Positions 7,095-16,881 of a DNA stretch of 64,000 nucleotides are shown here, one piece after another (the stretch's first letter is position 1; every line of letters begins with the position of its first letter). The position numbers and the translations under genes are program-made. The DNA comes from Clavibacter michiganensis subsp. insidiosus (lineage in GTDB: Bacteria > Actinomycetota > Actinomycetes > Actinomycetales > Microbacteriaceae). Below the pieces are notes generated by a model that was given only the letters and a program-made list of their open reading frames with translations, was not told the origin of the DNA and did no database searches. The DNA lies in the NCBI RefSeq assembly GCF_002240565.1, contig NZ_MZMO01000001.1, forward strand, positions 1,550,001 through 1,614,000, in the 5' to 3' direction.

Positions 7095-8876
7095 GTGAGC
7101 ACGATCTCGAACCGACGGCGCATCGCCTTCTCCCTGATCGCGATACTCGCCGTACTCGGGGTCTTCGTCGTCAAGCTCATCGACATCCAGGTCGTGCAGG
7201 CCTCCGAGCTCAATCAGGAGGCGCTCGGCAAGCGGGCCATCTCGCAGACCCTGCCCGGCGTCCGCGGCAGCATCTACGACGCCGACGGCAAGGTGCTCGC
7301 GGGCAGCGTGCTCCGCTACGACGTGACGATGGACCCGTCCAAGGCCGGCGACTTCACCCGGACGGTGACGGGCGACGACGGCAAGCCGGTCAAGCAGGAC
7401 GTGTCGCTCGCGGACGCCGAGGCGCAGCTGGGCGCGATCACCGGGCAGAAGCCCGAGGAGATCGACGGGCTCATCACGGGCGCGCTCGCCAAGGACCCGA
7501 AGTCGCTCTTCGGCTACGTGACCAAGGGCGTCGACGTCGACGCGTACCTCGCCATCCGGGACCTCAAGATCCCGTGGATCTACTTCCAGGCGGTCTCGAG
7601 CCGCACGTACCCCAACGGCCAGATCGCGGGCAGCATCCTCGGCTACATCGCGGGTGACGGCACGATCAAGGCCGGGCTCGAGCAGGAGTACGACTCCTGC
7701 CTCGCCGCGCAGGACGGCGCGCAGACCTACGAGCGCGGCGCGGACGGCGTGCCGATCGCCGGCAGCACCGTCACGCAGAAGCCGGCTGAGGACGGCAGCG
7801 ACGTGATGACCAACATCGACACCGACCTCGAGTACTTCGCGCAGACCGCCGTCGCCGAGCAGGCCGTGAAGGTCGGCGCCGACTACGGGCACGCGACCAT
7901 CGTCGAGGTGAAGACGGGCAAGGTCCTCGCGGTCGCCGAGTACCCGTCCGTCGACCCCAACGACGTGTCGGCGTCGAAGCCCGAGGACCGCAACAGCCGG
8001 GCGTTCAGCCTGCCGTTCGAGCCCGGATCCACGCTCAAAGCCGTGACCGCCGCCGCGCTCCTCGACTCGGGCAAGGCCGACGCCGGGACGCACGTGGTGG
8101 CGCCGTACACGTTCACGCGGCCGAACGTGAAGCTCAGCGACAGCTACGTGCACCCCGACCTCCACTTCACGCTCGCGGGCGTGCTCATGGACTCCTCGAA
8201 CACGGGCATCTCGGCGCTCGGCGAGCGCCTGTCCGCCTCGGAGCGCTACGACTACCTCAAGGCCTTCGGCGTCGGCGAGAAGACGGCCATCGACTTCCCC
8301 GGCGAGAGCAGCGGCCTCGTCCGCCCCTGGCAGGAGTGGGACCCGCAGACCAACTACGCGACCATGTTCGGGCAGGGCCTCACGACCACGGCCCTCCAGG
8401 TCGCGAGCATCTACCAGACCATCGGCAACCACGGCGTGAAGCTCCCGCTGTCGCTCGTCTCGGGCTGCAAGGCCGCCGACGGCACCGTCACGGACCAGCC
8501 GGACACGACCGGCACGCAGGTCATCTCGCCCCAGGCCGCCGACTCCACCGTCAACATGCTCGAGACCGTCGTCACCGACGGGCACCTCTCCAAGGACCTC
8601 ACGATCCCCGGCTACCGGGTGGCGGCGAAGTCCGGTACGGCGCAGGTCGCGGAGGCCGACGGCAAGTACGGCAAGAACTACCTGGTGTCGATCGCGGGCC
8701 TCGCGCCGGCCGAGGACCCCCAGTACGTCGTGTCGATCAGCCTGGCCAATCCGGATACCATAAAGTCCTCGGCGGCCGCGGCGCCGGTCTTCCAGAAGAT
8801 CATGTCCCAGGTACTGAAGACCTACCGGGTCCCGCCCTCCAGCGTGCCGTCCCCGAACCTCCCGACGACCTACTGA
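7095..8876 (+). CDS. ftsI: Septal peptidoglycan transpeptidase FtsI (class B PBP)
   Basis: 593 residues with an N-terminal signal anchor (about 12-32), a pedestal/dimerisation domain and a penicillin-binding transpeptidase domain. Active-site motifs are all present: GSTLK with the nucleophilic serine near residue 312, SSN near 367 and KSGTAQ near 512. It cross-links new septal peptidoglycan outside the membrane together with FtsW. GTG 7095 has GAGAGGAAC upstream. If the organism makes B-type peptidoglycan, as the MurE motif suggests, the acceptor group would differ from the usual one. Confidence 0.96.
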   Translation: MSTISNRRRIAFSLIAILAVLGVFVVKLIDIQVVQASELNQEALGKRAISQTLPGVRGSIYDADGKVLAGSVLRYDVTMDPSKAGDFTRTVTGDDGKPVKQDVSLADAEAQLGAITGQKPEEIDGLITGALAKDPKSLFGYVTKGVDVDAYLAIRDLKIPWIYFQAVSSRTYPNGQIAGSILGYIAGDGTIKAGLEQEYDSCLAAQDGAQTYERGADGVPIAGSTVTQKPAEDGSDVMTNIDTDLEYFAQTAVAEQAVKVGADYGHATIVEVKTGKVLAVAEYPSVDPNDVSASKPEDRNSRAFSLPFEPGSTLKAVTAAALLDSGKADAGTHVVAPYTFTRPNVKLSDSYVHPDLHFTLAGVLMDSSNTGISALGERLSASERYDYLKAFGVGEKTAIDFPGESSGLVRPWQEWDPQTNYATMFGQGLTTTALQVASIYQTIGNHGVKLPLSLVSGCKAADGTVTDQPDTTGTQVISPQAADSTVNMLETVVTDGHLSKDLTIPGYRVAAKSGTAQVAEADGKYGKNYLVSIAGLAPAEDPQYVVSISLANPDTIKSSAAAAPVFQKIMSQVLKTYRVPPSSVPSPNLPTTY

Positions 8877-8888
8877 GAGATGAGGGCG

Positions 8889-10433
8889 ATGACCTCCCCT
8901 GCCACCCCCGCCCTCCGCCCCGAGCATCCCGTCGCACGGTCGCTGTCCGGCCTGGTGAGCGACTTCGCGCTCGACGTCGTCGGCGACGTGGACGACGTGG
9001 AGGTCACCGGCGTCACCCTGTCTTCCGGCGACGTGCAGCCCGGCGACCTCTACGTCGGGCTCCGCGGGGCACGCGCGCACGGCGCCCGCTTCGCGTCCGA
9101 CGCCGCCGCCAGCGGCGCGGTCGCGGTGCTGACCGACCCCGACGGGCTCGCCGACGCGCAGGACTCGGGCCTGCCGGTGATCCTCACCCCCGACCCGCGC
9201 GCGGCCCTCGGCGACATCGCCGCGTGGGTCCACCGCTCGGCGGAGGACCCGGCGACGCTCTACGGCGTCACGGGGACGAACGGCAAGACGAGCGTGGTGT
9301 ACCTGCTCGACGGGCTGCTCCGCCAGCTCGGCGTCGTGACCGGGCTGACCTCCACGGCCGAGCGGCGCATCGGCGAGGAGAGCATCACCAGCCGCCTCAC
9401 CACGCCCGAGGCGAGCGAGCTGCACGCGCTCCTCGCCCGCATGCGCGAGGCGGAGGTCCGCGCCGTCACGATCGAGGTCTCGGCGCAGGCCCTCACCCGG
9501 CACCGCGTCGACGGCCTGGTCTTCGACGTGGCCGCCTTCATCAACCTGAGCCACGACCACCTCGACGACTACGCGGACTTCGAGGAGTACTTCGAGGCCA
9601 AGGCCGCCTTCTTCGACCCCGACCGCGCGCGCCGCGGCGTCGTGTCGCTCGACACCGAGTGGGGCCAGCGCATCGTCGAGGGCTCGCGGATCCCCATGAC
9701 GACCATCTCCTCGAAGCCCGGCGTCGAGGCCGACTGGACCGTGACCGTCCTCGAGCAGACGCCCGACTCCACGGGCTTCCGCCTCGAGGGCCCCGACAAC
9801 CGCGTGCTCGTCTCGCGCGTGCCCGTGCCCGGCTGGTTCATGGCCGCGAACGCCGGCCTCGCGATCGTCATGCTCGTCGAGTCGGGCTACGACCTCGACG
9901 CTGTCGCCCACGTGCTCGACCGGGACGGCGGGATCCAGGCCTACATCCCCGGTCGCGCCGAGCGCGTGTCCGGCGAGACCGGCCCCCTCTTCTTCGTCGA
10001 CTACGGGCACACGCCCGACGCCTTCGAGCAGACGCTGCAGGCGCTGCGCCCGTTCACCCCCGGGAAGCTCGTGATGGTGTTCGGCGCCGACGGCGACCGG
10101 GACACCACGAAGCGCGCCGAGATGGGCGCGATCGCGGCCCGGCTCGCGGACGTCGTGGTCATCACCGACTACCACCCGCGCTACGAGGACCCGGCGTCGA
10201 TCCGCGCGAGCCTCATCGCGGGCGCGCGGGCCGCGGTGCCCGAGCGCGAGATCCACGAGGTGCCCGACCCCGCCACGGCGATCCGCACGGCGGTGTCGCT
10301 GGTCGGCGAGGGGGACACCATCCTCGTCGCCGGACCCGGGCACGAGGACTACCACGAGGTGGCCGGGCGCAAGATCCCGTTCTCCGCCCGTGACGACGCG
10401 CGCGCGGCCCTCCGCGACGCAGGCTGGAGCTGA
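8889..10433 (+). CDS. murE: UDP-MurNAc-dipeptide ligase MurE with altered diamino-acid motif
   Basis: 514 residues from ATG 8889, which has GAGGG five bases upstream; an in-frame ATG at 8880 is less likely. The ATP loop GVTGTNGKTSVVY lies near residue 125. The enzyme adds the third residue to UDP-MurNAc-L-Ala-D-Glu (or the Gly variant). The motif that is DNPR in diaminopimelate-adding MurE proteins reads YHPR here (within TDYHPRYEDP, 10164-10193), keeping Pro-Arg but losing Asp-Asn; the later GHEDY is kept. This is neither the DAP (DNPR) nor the lysine (DDPN-type) signature and fits a 2,4-diaminobutyrate-adding enzyme as in Clavibacter relatives. Function is certain at ligase level; the amino-acid substrate is inferred. 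Confidence 0.95.
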   Translation: MTSPATPALRPEHPVARSLSGLVSDFALDVVGDVDDVEVTGVTLSSGDVQPGDLYVGLRGARAHGARFASDAAASGAVAVLTDPDGLADAQDSGLPVILTPDPRAALGDIAAWVHRSAEDPATLYGVTGTNGKTSVVYLLDGLLRQLGVVTGLTSTAERRIGEESITSRLTTPEASELHALLARMREAEVRAVTIEVSAQALTRHRVDGLVFDVAAFINLSHDHLDDYADFEEYFEAKAAFFDPDRARRGVVSLDTEWGQRIVEGSRIPMTTISSKPGVEADWTVTVLEQTPDSTGFRLEGPDNRVLVSRVPVPGWFMAANAGLAIVMLVESGYDLDAVAHVLDRDGGIQAYIPGRAERVSGETGPLFFVDYGHTPDAFEQTLQALRPFTPGKLVMVFGADGDRDTTKRAEMGAIAARLADVVVITDYHPRYEDPASIRASLIAGARAAVPEREIHEVPDPATAIRTAVSLVGEGDTILVAGPGHEDYHEVAGRKIPFSARDDARAALRDAGWS

Positions 10434-10434
10434 C

Positions 10435-11844
10435 ATGATCGCCCTCACCCTCGCCGAGATCGCCGAGGCGGTCGACGGCCGCCTCCTGCTGCGCGGCGAC
10501 GCCACCGCGCAGACCGTCGTCGACGGCGCGGTCGACACCGACAGCCGCCTCATCGGCCCCGGCGGGATCTTCGTCGCCAAGCCCGGCGAGGAGACCGACG
10601 GCCACCTCTTCGCGCCGAAGGCCGTCGAGGCCGGCGCCGCGCTCCTGCTCGTCGAGCGCGAGCTCGACCTGCCCGTGCCCCAGGTGCTCGTACCCGACGT
10701 GGTCGACGCGCTCGGCCGGCTGGCGCACGAGGTCGTGGCACGGGTGCGCGCGCTGGGCGAGCTGCGGATGGTCGCGGTCACCGGATCCAACGGCAAGACC
10801 ACCACCAAGAACCTGCTGCACGCGATCCTCTCCACGCAGGGCGAGACCGTGTCGCCCGTCGCGTCGTTCAACAACGAGGTCGGCGCGCCGCTCACCATGC
10901 TCAAGGTCACGCGCTCCACCCGGTTCCTCGTGGCGGAGATGGGCGCGAGCGGGCGGGGCGAGATCACGCGCCTCATCCGCATGGCGAAGCCCGACGTCGG
11001 CATCGTCCTCACCGTCGGCCTCGCCCACGCGGGCGGCTTCGGCGGCATCGAGCGGACGCTCGTGACGAAGACCGAGATGGTCAAGGACCTCCTGCCCGAG
11101 GACACGGCCGTGCTCAACGCCGACGACCCGCGCGTGGCGTCCATGAGCGACAAGACCGAGGCGCCCGTCCTGTGGTTCGGCCGGGACGCCCGGGCCGCCG
11201 TCCGCGCGACCGACATCCTCGCGTCCGCCGCCGGCACCACCTTCACGCTGCACCTGCCCGACGGGTCCGAGCGTCCGGTCTCCTTCCGCGTGCTCGGCGA
11301 GCACCACGTCACGAACGCGCTGGCCGCGGCCGCGGGCGCCTGGGCGCTCGGCGTCGACGGCGACTCCATCGTCTCCGCCCTGCAGACCGTGCAGCGCGCC
11401 GAGCGCTGGCGCATGGAGGTGCTCGGCGGCAACGGCGTCACGGTGATCAACGACGCCTACAACGCGAGCCCCGACTCCATGGCGGCCGCCCTCCGCACGC
11501 TCGCGCAGATCCGTGGGCCGGAGCAGCGCACGGTCGCGGTGCTCGGCGAGATGAGCGAGCTCGGCGAGTTCTCCGAGGAGGAGCACGACCGCGTGGGCCT
11601 GCTCGCGGTGCGCCTCAACATCGGGCAGCTCGTCGTGGTCGGCCGGCCCGCCCGCCGCCTGCACCTCGAGGCCATCGCGCAGGGATCCTGGGACGGCGAG
11701 TCGATCTTCGCCGAGGACGCGGCCGAGGCCCGCGAGATCCTCGACCGGATCCTCCGCGACGGCGACCTCGTGCTCGTGAAGTCCTCGAACTCCGCGGGAC
11801 TCCGCTTCCTCGGCGACGAGCTGGGGGAGAAGTACTCGTGGTAG
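10435..11844 (+). CDS. murF: UDP-MurNAc-tripeptide--D-Ala-D-Ala ligase MurF
   Basis: 469 residues from ATG 10435, one base after the murE stop. The Mur ligase ATP loop [10 protein letters not shown] lies near residue 118 and the ADP-binding [11 protein letters not shown] near residue 338. It joins D-Ala-D-Ala to the tripeptide precursor in the cytoplasm. The end overlaps the mraY start by seven bases, so translation is coupled. The in-frame upstream GTG region lies inside murE and lacks conserved sequence. Confidence 0.96.
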   Translation: MIALTLAEIAEAVDGRLLLRGDATAQTVVDGAVDTDSRLIGPGGIFVAKPGEETDGHLFAPKAVEAGAALLLVERELDLPVPQVLVPDVVDALGRLAHEVVARVRALGELRMVAVTGSNGKTTTKNLLHAILSTQGETVSPVASFNNEVGAPLTMLKVTRSTRFLVAEMGASGRGEITRLIRMAKPDVGIVLTVGLAHAGGFGGIERTLVTKTEMVKDLLPEDTAVLNADDPRVASMSDKTEAPVLWFGRDARAAVRATDILASAAGTTFTLHLPDGSERPVSFRVLGEHHVTNALAAAAGAWALGVDGDSIVSALQTVQRAERWRMEVLGGNGVTVINDAYNASPDSMAAALRTLAQIRGPEQRTVAVLGEMSELGEFSEEEHDRVGLLAVRLNIGQLVVVGRPARRLHLEAIAQGSWDGESIFAEDAAEAREILDRILRDGDLVLVKSSNSAGLRFLGDELGEKYSW

Positions 11845-12947
11845 CCCTCCTCGGCGCGGGCGCCATCTCGCTCGTCTTCACGCTCTTCCTGACGCCGCTG
11901 TTCATCAAGCTGTTCCACCGGCTGCAGTGGGGCCAGTTCATCCGCGACGACGGTCCGCAGTCGCACCACACGAAGCGCGGCACGGCCACCATGGGCGGCA
12001 TCGTCATCATCCTGGCGAGCGTCATCGGCTACTTCGTGGGGCACCTGCTCACCTGGGACGGGATCCGCTTCGACCCCGTGACGCCGTCGGGCCTCCTCGT
12101 GGTGTTCATGATGGTCGGCCTCGGCTTCGTCGGCTTCCTCGACGACTACCTGAAGACCCGCAAGCAGCAGTCCCTCGGCCTCGGCGGCTGGCAGAAGATC
12201 GCCGGCCAGGTCATCGTCGCCACCGTGTTCGCGGTGCTCGCCATCACGTTGCGCGACCCCGTGTCGGGACTCACGCCCGCGTCCACCGCCATCAGCCTGT
12301 TCCGCGACCTGCCGCTCGACTTCATGGCGCTCGGCGCGGTCGTCGGCACGGGCCTGTTCATCGTCTGGATCTGCCTCATCGTCGCCAGCGCCTCGAACGG
12401 CGTGAACGTGGCCGACGGGCTCGACGGCCTCGCCGCGGGCGCGTCGATCTTCTCGATCGGCTCGTACGTCATCATCGGCTTCTGGCAGTTCAACCAGTCG
12501 TGCGACAGCGTCTCCAGCTACCAGAACGAGTACCGCTGCTACGAGGTGGCGTGCCCGCTCGACCTCGCGATCATCGCGGCCTCCATCGTGGGCGCGCTCA
12601 TCGGCTTCCTCTGGTGGAACACGTCGCCCGCCCAGATATTCATGGGCGACACCGGCTCCCTCGGCCTCGGCGGCGCCCTCGCGGCCCTCGCCATCCTCAG
12701 CCGCACCGAGCTGCTGCTCGTCTTCATCGGCGGCCTGTTCGTGATCGTCGCGGGGTCGGTGGTGCTCCAGCGCATCTACTTCAAGCTCACGCACGGCAAG
12801 CGCATCTTCCTCATGAGCCCGCTGCACCACCACTTCGAGCTCAAGGGGTGGGCGGAGGTCACGGTCGTCGTGCGCTTCTGGATCATCGCGGGCCTGCTGG
12901 TGGCGGCGGGCGTCGGCACCTTCTACCTGGAATGGATCACGCAGTAG
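11838..12947 (+). CDS. mraY: Phospho-MurNAc-pentapeptide translocase MraY
   Basis: 369 residues with about ten membrane segments. Diagnostic motifs are [12 protein letters not shown] in the first cytoplasmic loop, LDDYLK with the paired aspartates, [15 protein letters not shown], and the histidine-rich HHHFELKGW near the end. It transfers phospho-MurNAc-pentapeptide to undecaprenyl phosphate, making lipid I. GTG 11838 overlaps murF and is the only start that keeps the first membrane helix. An extra loop with paired cysteines ([20 protein letters not shown]) between helices is longer than in E. coli. Confidence 0.96.
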   Translation: MVALLGAGAISLVFTLFLTPLFIKLFHRLQWGQFIRDDGPQSHHTKRGTATMGGIVIILASVIGYFVGHLLTWDGIRFDPVTPSGLLVVFMMVGLGFVGFLDDYLKTRKQQSLGLGGWQKIAGQVIVATVFAVLAITLRDPVSGLTPASTAISLFRDLPLDFMALGAVVGTGLFIVWICLIVASASNGVNVADGLDGLAAGASIFSIGSYVIIGFWQFNQSCDSVSSYQNEYRCYEVACPLDLAIIAASIVGALIGFLWWNTSPAQIFMGDTGSLGLGGALAALAILSRTELLLVFIGGLFVIVAGSVVLQRIYFKLTHGKRIFLMSPLHHHFELKGWAEVTVVVRFWIIAGLLVAAGVGTFYLEWITQ

Positions 12948-12949
12948 AG

Positions 12950-14494
12950 ATGACAGACGGCACCTCCGACGACGGCACGGCGCTCGTGCGACCCGACTCC
13001 CTGCACAGCTGGCACGACGACTGGACCGGGCTCCGCGTCGCCGTCCTCGGCCTCGGGCGCACGGGCTTCTCCGTCGCCGACACGCTGATCGAGCTCGGCG
13101 CGGACGTGCTCGTGGTCGCGGCCGACGCGTCGCCGGAGCGGCTGGCGCTGCTGGACGTCATCGGCGGGCGCCTGGTCCGGCCCACCGAGGAGGAGCCTGT
13201 GCCGACGGAGCTCGTGGCCTTCGCGCCCGAGCTCGTCGTCGTGTCGCCCGGCTACGCGCCCGCGCACCCGCTGCCCGCCTGGGCGACGGAGGCGGGGATC
13301 CCGCTGTGGGGCGACATCGAGCTCGCGTGGCGCGTGCGCGACAAGACCGGGACGCCGGCCGAGTGGATCACCATCACCGGCACCAACGGCAAGACCACCA
13401 CCACGCAGCTCACGGCCGCGCTCCTGCAGGAGGGCGGCGTGCGTGCCGTGCCGTGCGGCAACATCGGCCTGCCCGTGCTCGACGTCGTGCGCCACCCGGA
13501 CGGCTTCGACGTGCTCGTCGTCGAGCTCTCCAGCCACCAGCTGCACTACATGCGCGAGGTGCGGCCGTACTCGAGCGCCTTCCTCAACCTCGCCGACGAC
13601 CACCTCGAGTGGCACGGGTCCCGCCAGGCCTACGCCGCCGCCAAGGGCCGCGTCTACGCCGACACGCGCGTCGCCTGCGTCTACAACCGTGCCGACCGCG
13701 CCACCGAGGACGCGCTCCGCGAGGCCGACGTGCAGGACGGCGCGCGCGCCATCGGCTTCGGCCTCGACGCGCCGGGTCCGAGCGACCTCGGCATCGTCGA
13801 CGGGATCCTCTGCGACCGCGCCTTCCTCGAGGAGCGCTTCACCAGCGCCCTCGAGCTGACGACCCTCGACGAGCTGCGCGCGGTCGGCCTCGCGGCGCCG
13901 CACATCGTGCAGAACATCCTCGCCGCGGCCGCGCTCGCCCGGTCCTACGGCGTCTCGCCGGCGGTCGTGCGGCAGGCGCTCCAGCGCTTCGAGCTCGACA
14001 GCCACCGCATCGAGCGGATCGGGGAGCGCGACGGCGTCGCGTTCGTCGACGACTCGAAGGCCACGAACCCGCACGCCGCATCCGCGTCGCTCGCGGCGTT
14101 CCCCTCCGTGGTGTGGCTCGTCGGCGGCCTCCTCAAGGGCGTCGAGCTCGACGAGCTGATCCGCGCCCACGCGCCGCGCCTGCGCGCCGCCGTGGTCATC
14201 GGCGTCGAGCGCGCCGAGGTGCTCGCGGCATTCGCGCGACACGCGCCCGACGTGACCGTCCTCGAGGTGGCCGAGAGCGACACTGAGGAGGTCATGCGGT
14301 CCGCCGTGCGGCTCGCGGCGGGCGTGGCCCGGGAGGGCGACACCGTCCTCCTGGCTCCGGCAGCGGCATCCATGGACCAATTCACCGACTACGCCGATCG
14401 CGGACGCCGATACCGGGCCGCGGTCGACCACCACCTGGGAGGTGCGGCGGATGACACTGCCCCCGAGAACGACGCGGACCCCTCGCGCGGCTGA
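12950..14494 (+). CDS. murD: UDP-MurNAc-L-alanine--D-glutamate ligase MurD
   Basis: 514 residues from ATG 12950; an in-frame ATG at 12932 inside mraY is an alternative. The N-terminal Rossmann part starts RVAVLGLGRTGFS, the ATP loop TGTNGKTTTTQ is near residue 143, and NDSKATNPHA-type residues appear as FVDDSKATNPHAA near residue 365. It adds D-glutamate to UDP-MurNAc-L-Ala. The 3' end overlaps ftsW by 44 bases. Confidence 0.96.
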   Translation: MTDGTSDDGTALVRPDSLHSWHDDWTGLRVAVLGLGRTGFSVADTLIELGADVLVVAADASPERLALLDVIGGRLVRPTEEEPVPTELVAFAPELVVVSPGYAPAHPLPAWATEAGIPLWGDIELAWRVRDKTGTPAEWITITGTNGKTTTTQLTAALLQEGGVRAVPCGNIGLPVLDVVRHPDGFDVLVVELSSHQLHYMREVRPYSSAFLNLADDHLEWHGSRQAYAAAKGRVYADTRVACVYNRADRATEDALREADVQDGARAIGFGLDAPGPSDLGIVDGILCDRAFLEERFTSALELTTLDELRAVGLAAPHIVQNILAAAALARSYGVSPAVVRQALQRFELDSHRIERIGERDGVAFVDDSKATNPHAASASLAAFPSVVWLVGGLLKGVELDELIRAHAPRLRAAVVIGVERAEVLAAFARHAPDVTVLEVAESDTEEVMRSAVRLAAGVAREGDTVLLAPAAASMDQFTDYADRGRRYRAAVDHHLGGAADDTAPENDADPSRG

Positions 14495-15740
14495 CGCGCC
14501 GGGGCCCCGCGGCCCGCGCACCCCGTCCGCTCCCGCTGAGGACGCGCAGGAGGGGACGCAGCGCCGCGGCCTCGCCGCCCGGATCCACCTCGGCCGCGCC
14601 TTCCACGCGGAGAGCGGCTCCTACTTCCTGCTGCTCGGCACGACGCTCTTCCTGGTCGTCTTCGGCCTGGTGATGGTGCTGTCGTCGTCGAGCATCGACT
14701 CGTTCGTCGCCGGCGGCGGCTTCTTCGGCATCTTCCTCAAGCAGGGGATGTTCGCGCTCATCGGCGTGCCGCTCATGCTGCTGGTCTCGCTCGTGCCGCC
14801 CATGTTCTGGAAGCGCTGGGCGTGGGTGCTGCTGCTCGCCGCGTGCGCCGTGCAGCTGCTCGTGTTCGGTCCCATGGGCGTGAAGGTCGGCGAGAACATC
14901 GGCTGGATCCGCATCGCGGGCACCACGTTCCAGCCCGCGGAGCTCATCAAGGTGGGCCTCGTGATCTGGCTGGCCTTCATCCTCGCGAGGAAGCGCCACC
15001 TGCTGCGCACGTGGCCGCACATCCTCATCCCCGTGCTGCCCGTCGCGGGCGGCGCCGTCGGCCTCGTCGCGCTCGGTGGCGACCTCGGGACCGTCATCAT
15101 CATGGCGAGCATCGTGCTCGGCGCCCTGTTCTTCGCGGGCATCCCCATCGGCAAGCTGACGCTCATGCTCACGATCGGCTCCGTGCTCGCGGTGCTCATG
15201 ACCGTGATCAGCGACAGCCGCATGCGCCGCGTCACCGAGTTCATCACCGGCCAGTGCGACTACGCGGGCGGCTGCTGGCAGTCCACGCACGGCCTGTACG
15301 CGCTGGCCGCGGGCGGGATCTTCGGCGTCGGCCTCGGCAACTCCAAGGCCAAGTGGATGTGGCTGCCCGAGGCCGACAACGACTACATCTTCGCGATCAT
15401 CGGTGAGGAGCTCGGCCTCATCGGCGCCATCGTCGTCATCCTCCTGTTCGTCGTGCTCGCCATCGGCTTCATCCGCGTGATCCGCGCCAACACCGACACG
15501 TTCGCGCGCGTCGCCACGGGCGCCGTCATGACCTGGATCATCGTGCAGGCCTTCGTGAACATCGGCGTGGTGCTGAACCTGCTCCCGGTGCTCGGGGTGC
15601 CCTTGCCGTTCGTGTCGTCGGGAGGCTCGTCGCTCGTGACGACGCTCGTGGCGATGGGCATCGTGCTGGGCTTCGCCCGGAGGCCCACGACCGAGGAGTC
15701 GCCGGACGTCATCCCGGCCGTGATCGGCATGCGCTCGTGA
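14451..15740 (+). CDS. ftsW: Septal peptidoglycan polymerase FtsW (SEDS family)
   Basis: 429 residues. A 55-residue Pro/Ala/Arg-rich cytoplasmic tail precedes ten predicted membrane helices. The SEDS signatures GDLGTVIIM, the large loop with GGCWQSTHGLYALAAGG, and the C-terminal PFVSSGGSSL are all present. It polymerises lipid II into septal glycan with FtsI. ATG 14451 is preferred to GTG 14442 because GGGAGG ends eight bases before it. The gene begins inside murD and its stop overlaps murG. Confidence 0.95.
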   Translation: MTLPPRTTRTPRAADAPGPRGPRTPSAPAEDAQEGTQRRGLAARIHLGRAFHAESGSYFLLLGTTLFLVVFGLVMVLSSSSIDSFVAGGGFFGIFLKQGMFALIGVPLMLLVSLVPPMFWKRWAWVLLLAACAVQLLVFGPMGVKVGENIGWIRIAGTTFQPAELIKVGLVIWLAFILARKRHLLRTWPHILIPVLPVAGGAVGLVALGGDLGTVIIMASIVLGALFFAGIPIGKLTLMLTIGSVLAVLMTVISDSRMRRVTEFITGQCDYAGGCWQSTHGLYALAAGGIFGVGLGNSKAKWMWLPEADNDYIFAIIGEELGLIGAIVVILLFVVLAIGFIRVIRANTDTFARVATGAVMTWIIVQAFVNIGVVLNLLPVLGVPLPFVSSGGSSLVTTLVAMGIVLGFARRPTTEESPDVIPAVIGMRS

Positions 15741-16837
15741 CGGTCTACCTGCTCGCCGGCGGCGGCACCGCGGGGCACGTGAATCCGCTGCTCGCCGTGG
15801 CCGACGAGCTGCGGGCTCGTGAGCCCGAGTCCACGATCCTCGTCCTCGGCACGCGCGAGGGCCTCGAGTCCCGGCTCGTCCCGGCCCGCGGCTACGAGCT
15901 GCTCACGATCGCGCGCCTGCCCTTCCCGCGGCGTCCGAACCGCGCGGCCGTGCGCTTCGCGCCGGAGTTCGCGCGGGCCGTGGGGCGGATCCGCCGCATG
16001 ATCGCCGAGCGGGGGATCGACGTGGTCGTCGGCTTCGGCGGCTACGCGGCCGCGCCCGCCTACCTGGCCGCGCGTCGCTCGGGCGTCCCGGTAGTCGTGC
16101 ACGAGGCCAACGCGTCACCCGGGCTCGCCAACCGGCTCGGGGCCCGCGTCGCCACGGCCGTCGGCATCACGTTCCCCGACACCGTCCTCCCGCGCGCCCA
16201 GGCGGTGGGCATGCCGCTGCGCCGCGAGATCGCGACCCTCGACCGCGACGCCGTCCGCGACGCCGCGCGCGCCGAGCTCGGCCTCGACGCCGACCGCCCG
16301 ACGCTGCTCGTCACGGGCGGATCGACGGGCGCGCGCAGCCTCAACCGCACGGTCGTGCAGGTGGCCGAGCGCATCACCGCGACGGGCGCGCAGATCCTGC
16401 ACATCGTCGGCGGCGCGCAGGAGTTCACCGACCCGGGCGTCGAGCGCTACCACGTGGTCGGCTACTCCGACCGCATGGAGCTCGCCATCGCCGCGGCCGA
16501 CCTCGTCGTCTCCCGCGCCGGTGCCGGCGCGCTGTCCGAGCTCACCGCCGTGGGCGTCCCCGCGGTCTACGTGCCGTACCCGGTGGGCAACGGCGAGCAG
16601 GCCGTCAACGTCCGCGGCGTGGTCGCGGCCGGCGGCGGCATCGTCGTGGCCGACGTCGACTTCACGCCCGACTGGGTGCTCGCGCACGTCCTCCCGCTCC
16701 TGTCCGACCCGGCGGCGCTCGCGCGCATGTCCCGAGCGGCGGCCTCCGTCGGCACCCGCGACGGCGCGGCCCGCATGGCGGACCTCGTCCGCGACGCCCT
16801 CGCCGCCCGCCCGCCCCGGCCCGCCGCGCGGCGCTGA
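15737..16837 (+). CDS. murG: UDP-GlcNAc:lipid I GlcNAc transferase MurG
   Basis: 366 residues, a GT-B-fold glycosyltransferase at the inner membrane face that converts lipid I to lipid II. The N-terminal [10 protein letters not shown] loop, [10 protein letters not shown] and the donor-site [10 protein letters not shown] and [11 protein letters not shown] motifs are clear. GTG 15737 overlaps the ftsW stop as GTGA. The gene ends 44 bases before murC. Confidence 0.96.
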   Translation: MTVYLLAGGGTAGHVNPLLAVADELRAREPESTILVLGTREGLESRLVPARGYELLTIARLPFPRRPNRAAVRFAPEFARAVGRIRRMIAERGIDVVVGFGGYAAAPAYLAARRSGVPVVVHEANASPGLANRLGARVATAVGITFPDTVLPRAQAVGMPLRREIATLDRDAVRDAARAELGLDADRPTLLVTGGSTGARSLNRTVVQVAERITATGAQILHIVGGAQEFTDPGVERYHVVGYSDRMELAIAAADLVVSRAGAGALSELTAVGVPAVYVPYPVGNGEQAVNVRGVVAAGGGIVVADVDFTPDWVLAHVLPLLSDPAALARMSRAAASVGTRDGAARMADLVRDALAARPPRPAARR

Positions 16838-16881
16838 CCGCGCGCCGACCGCCCGCTTCCCACCTCCCGAGGAGACCGCAC

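Noticed and set aside
6789..11450. A 1553-codon open frame on the minus strand opposite ftsI, murE and murF
   Set aside because: The opposite strand encodes clearly conserved enzymes. In 72% GC DNA stop codons are rare in the antisense frames, and the frame has no recognisable domain and very biased composition.
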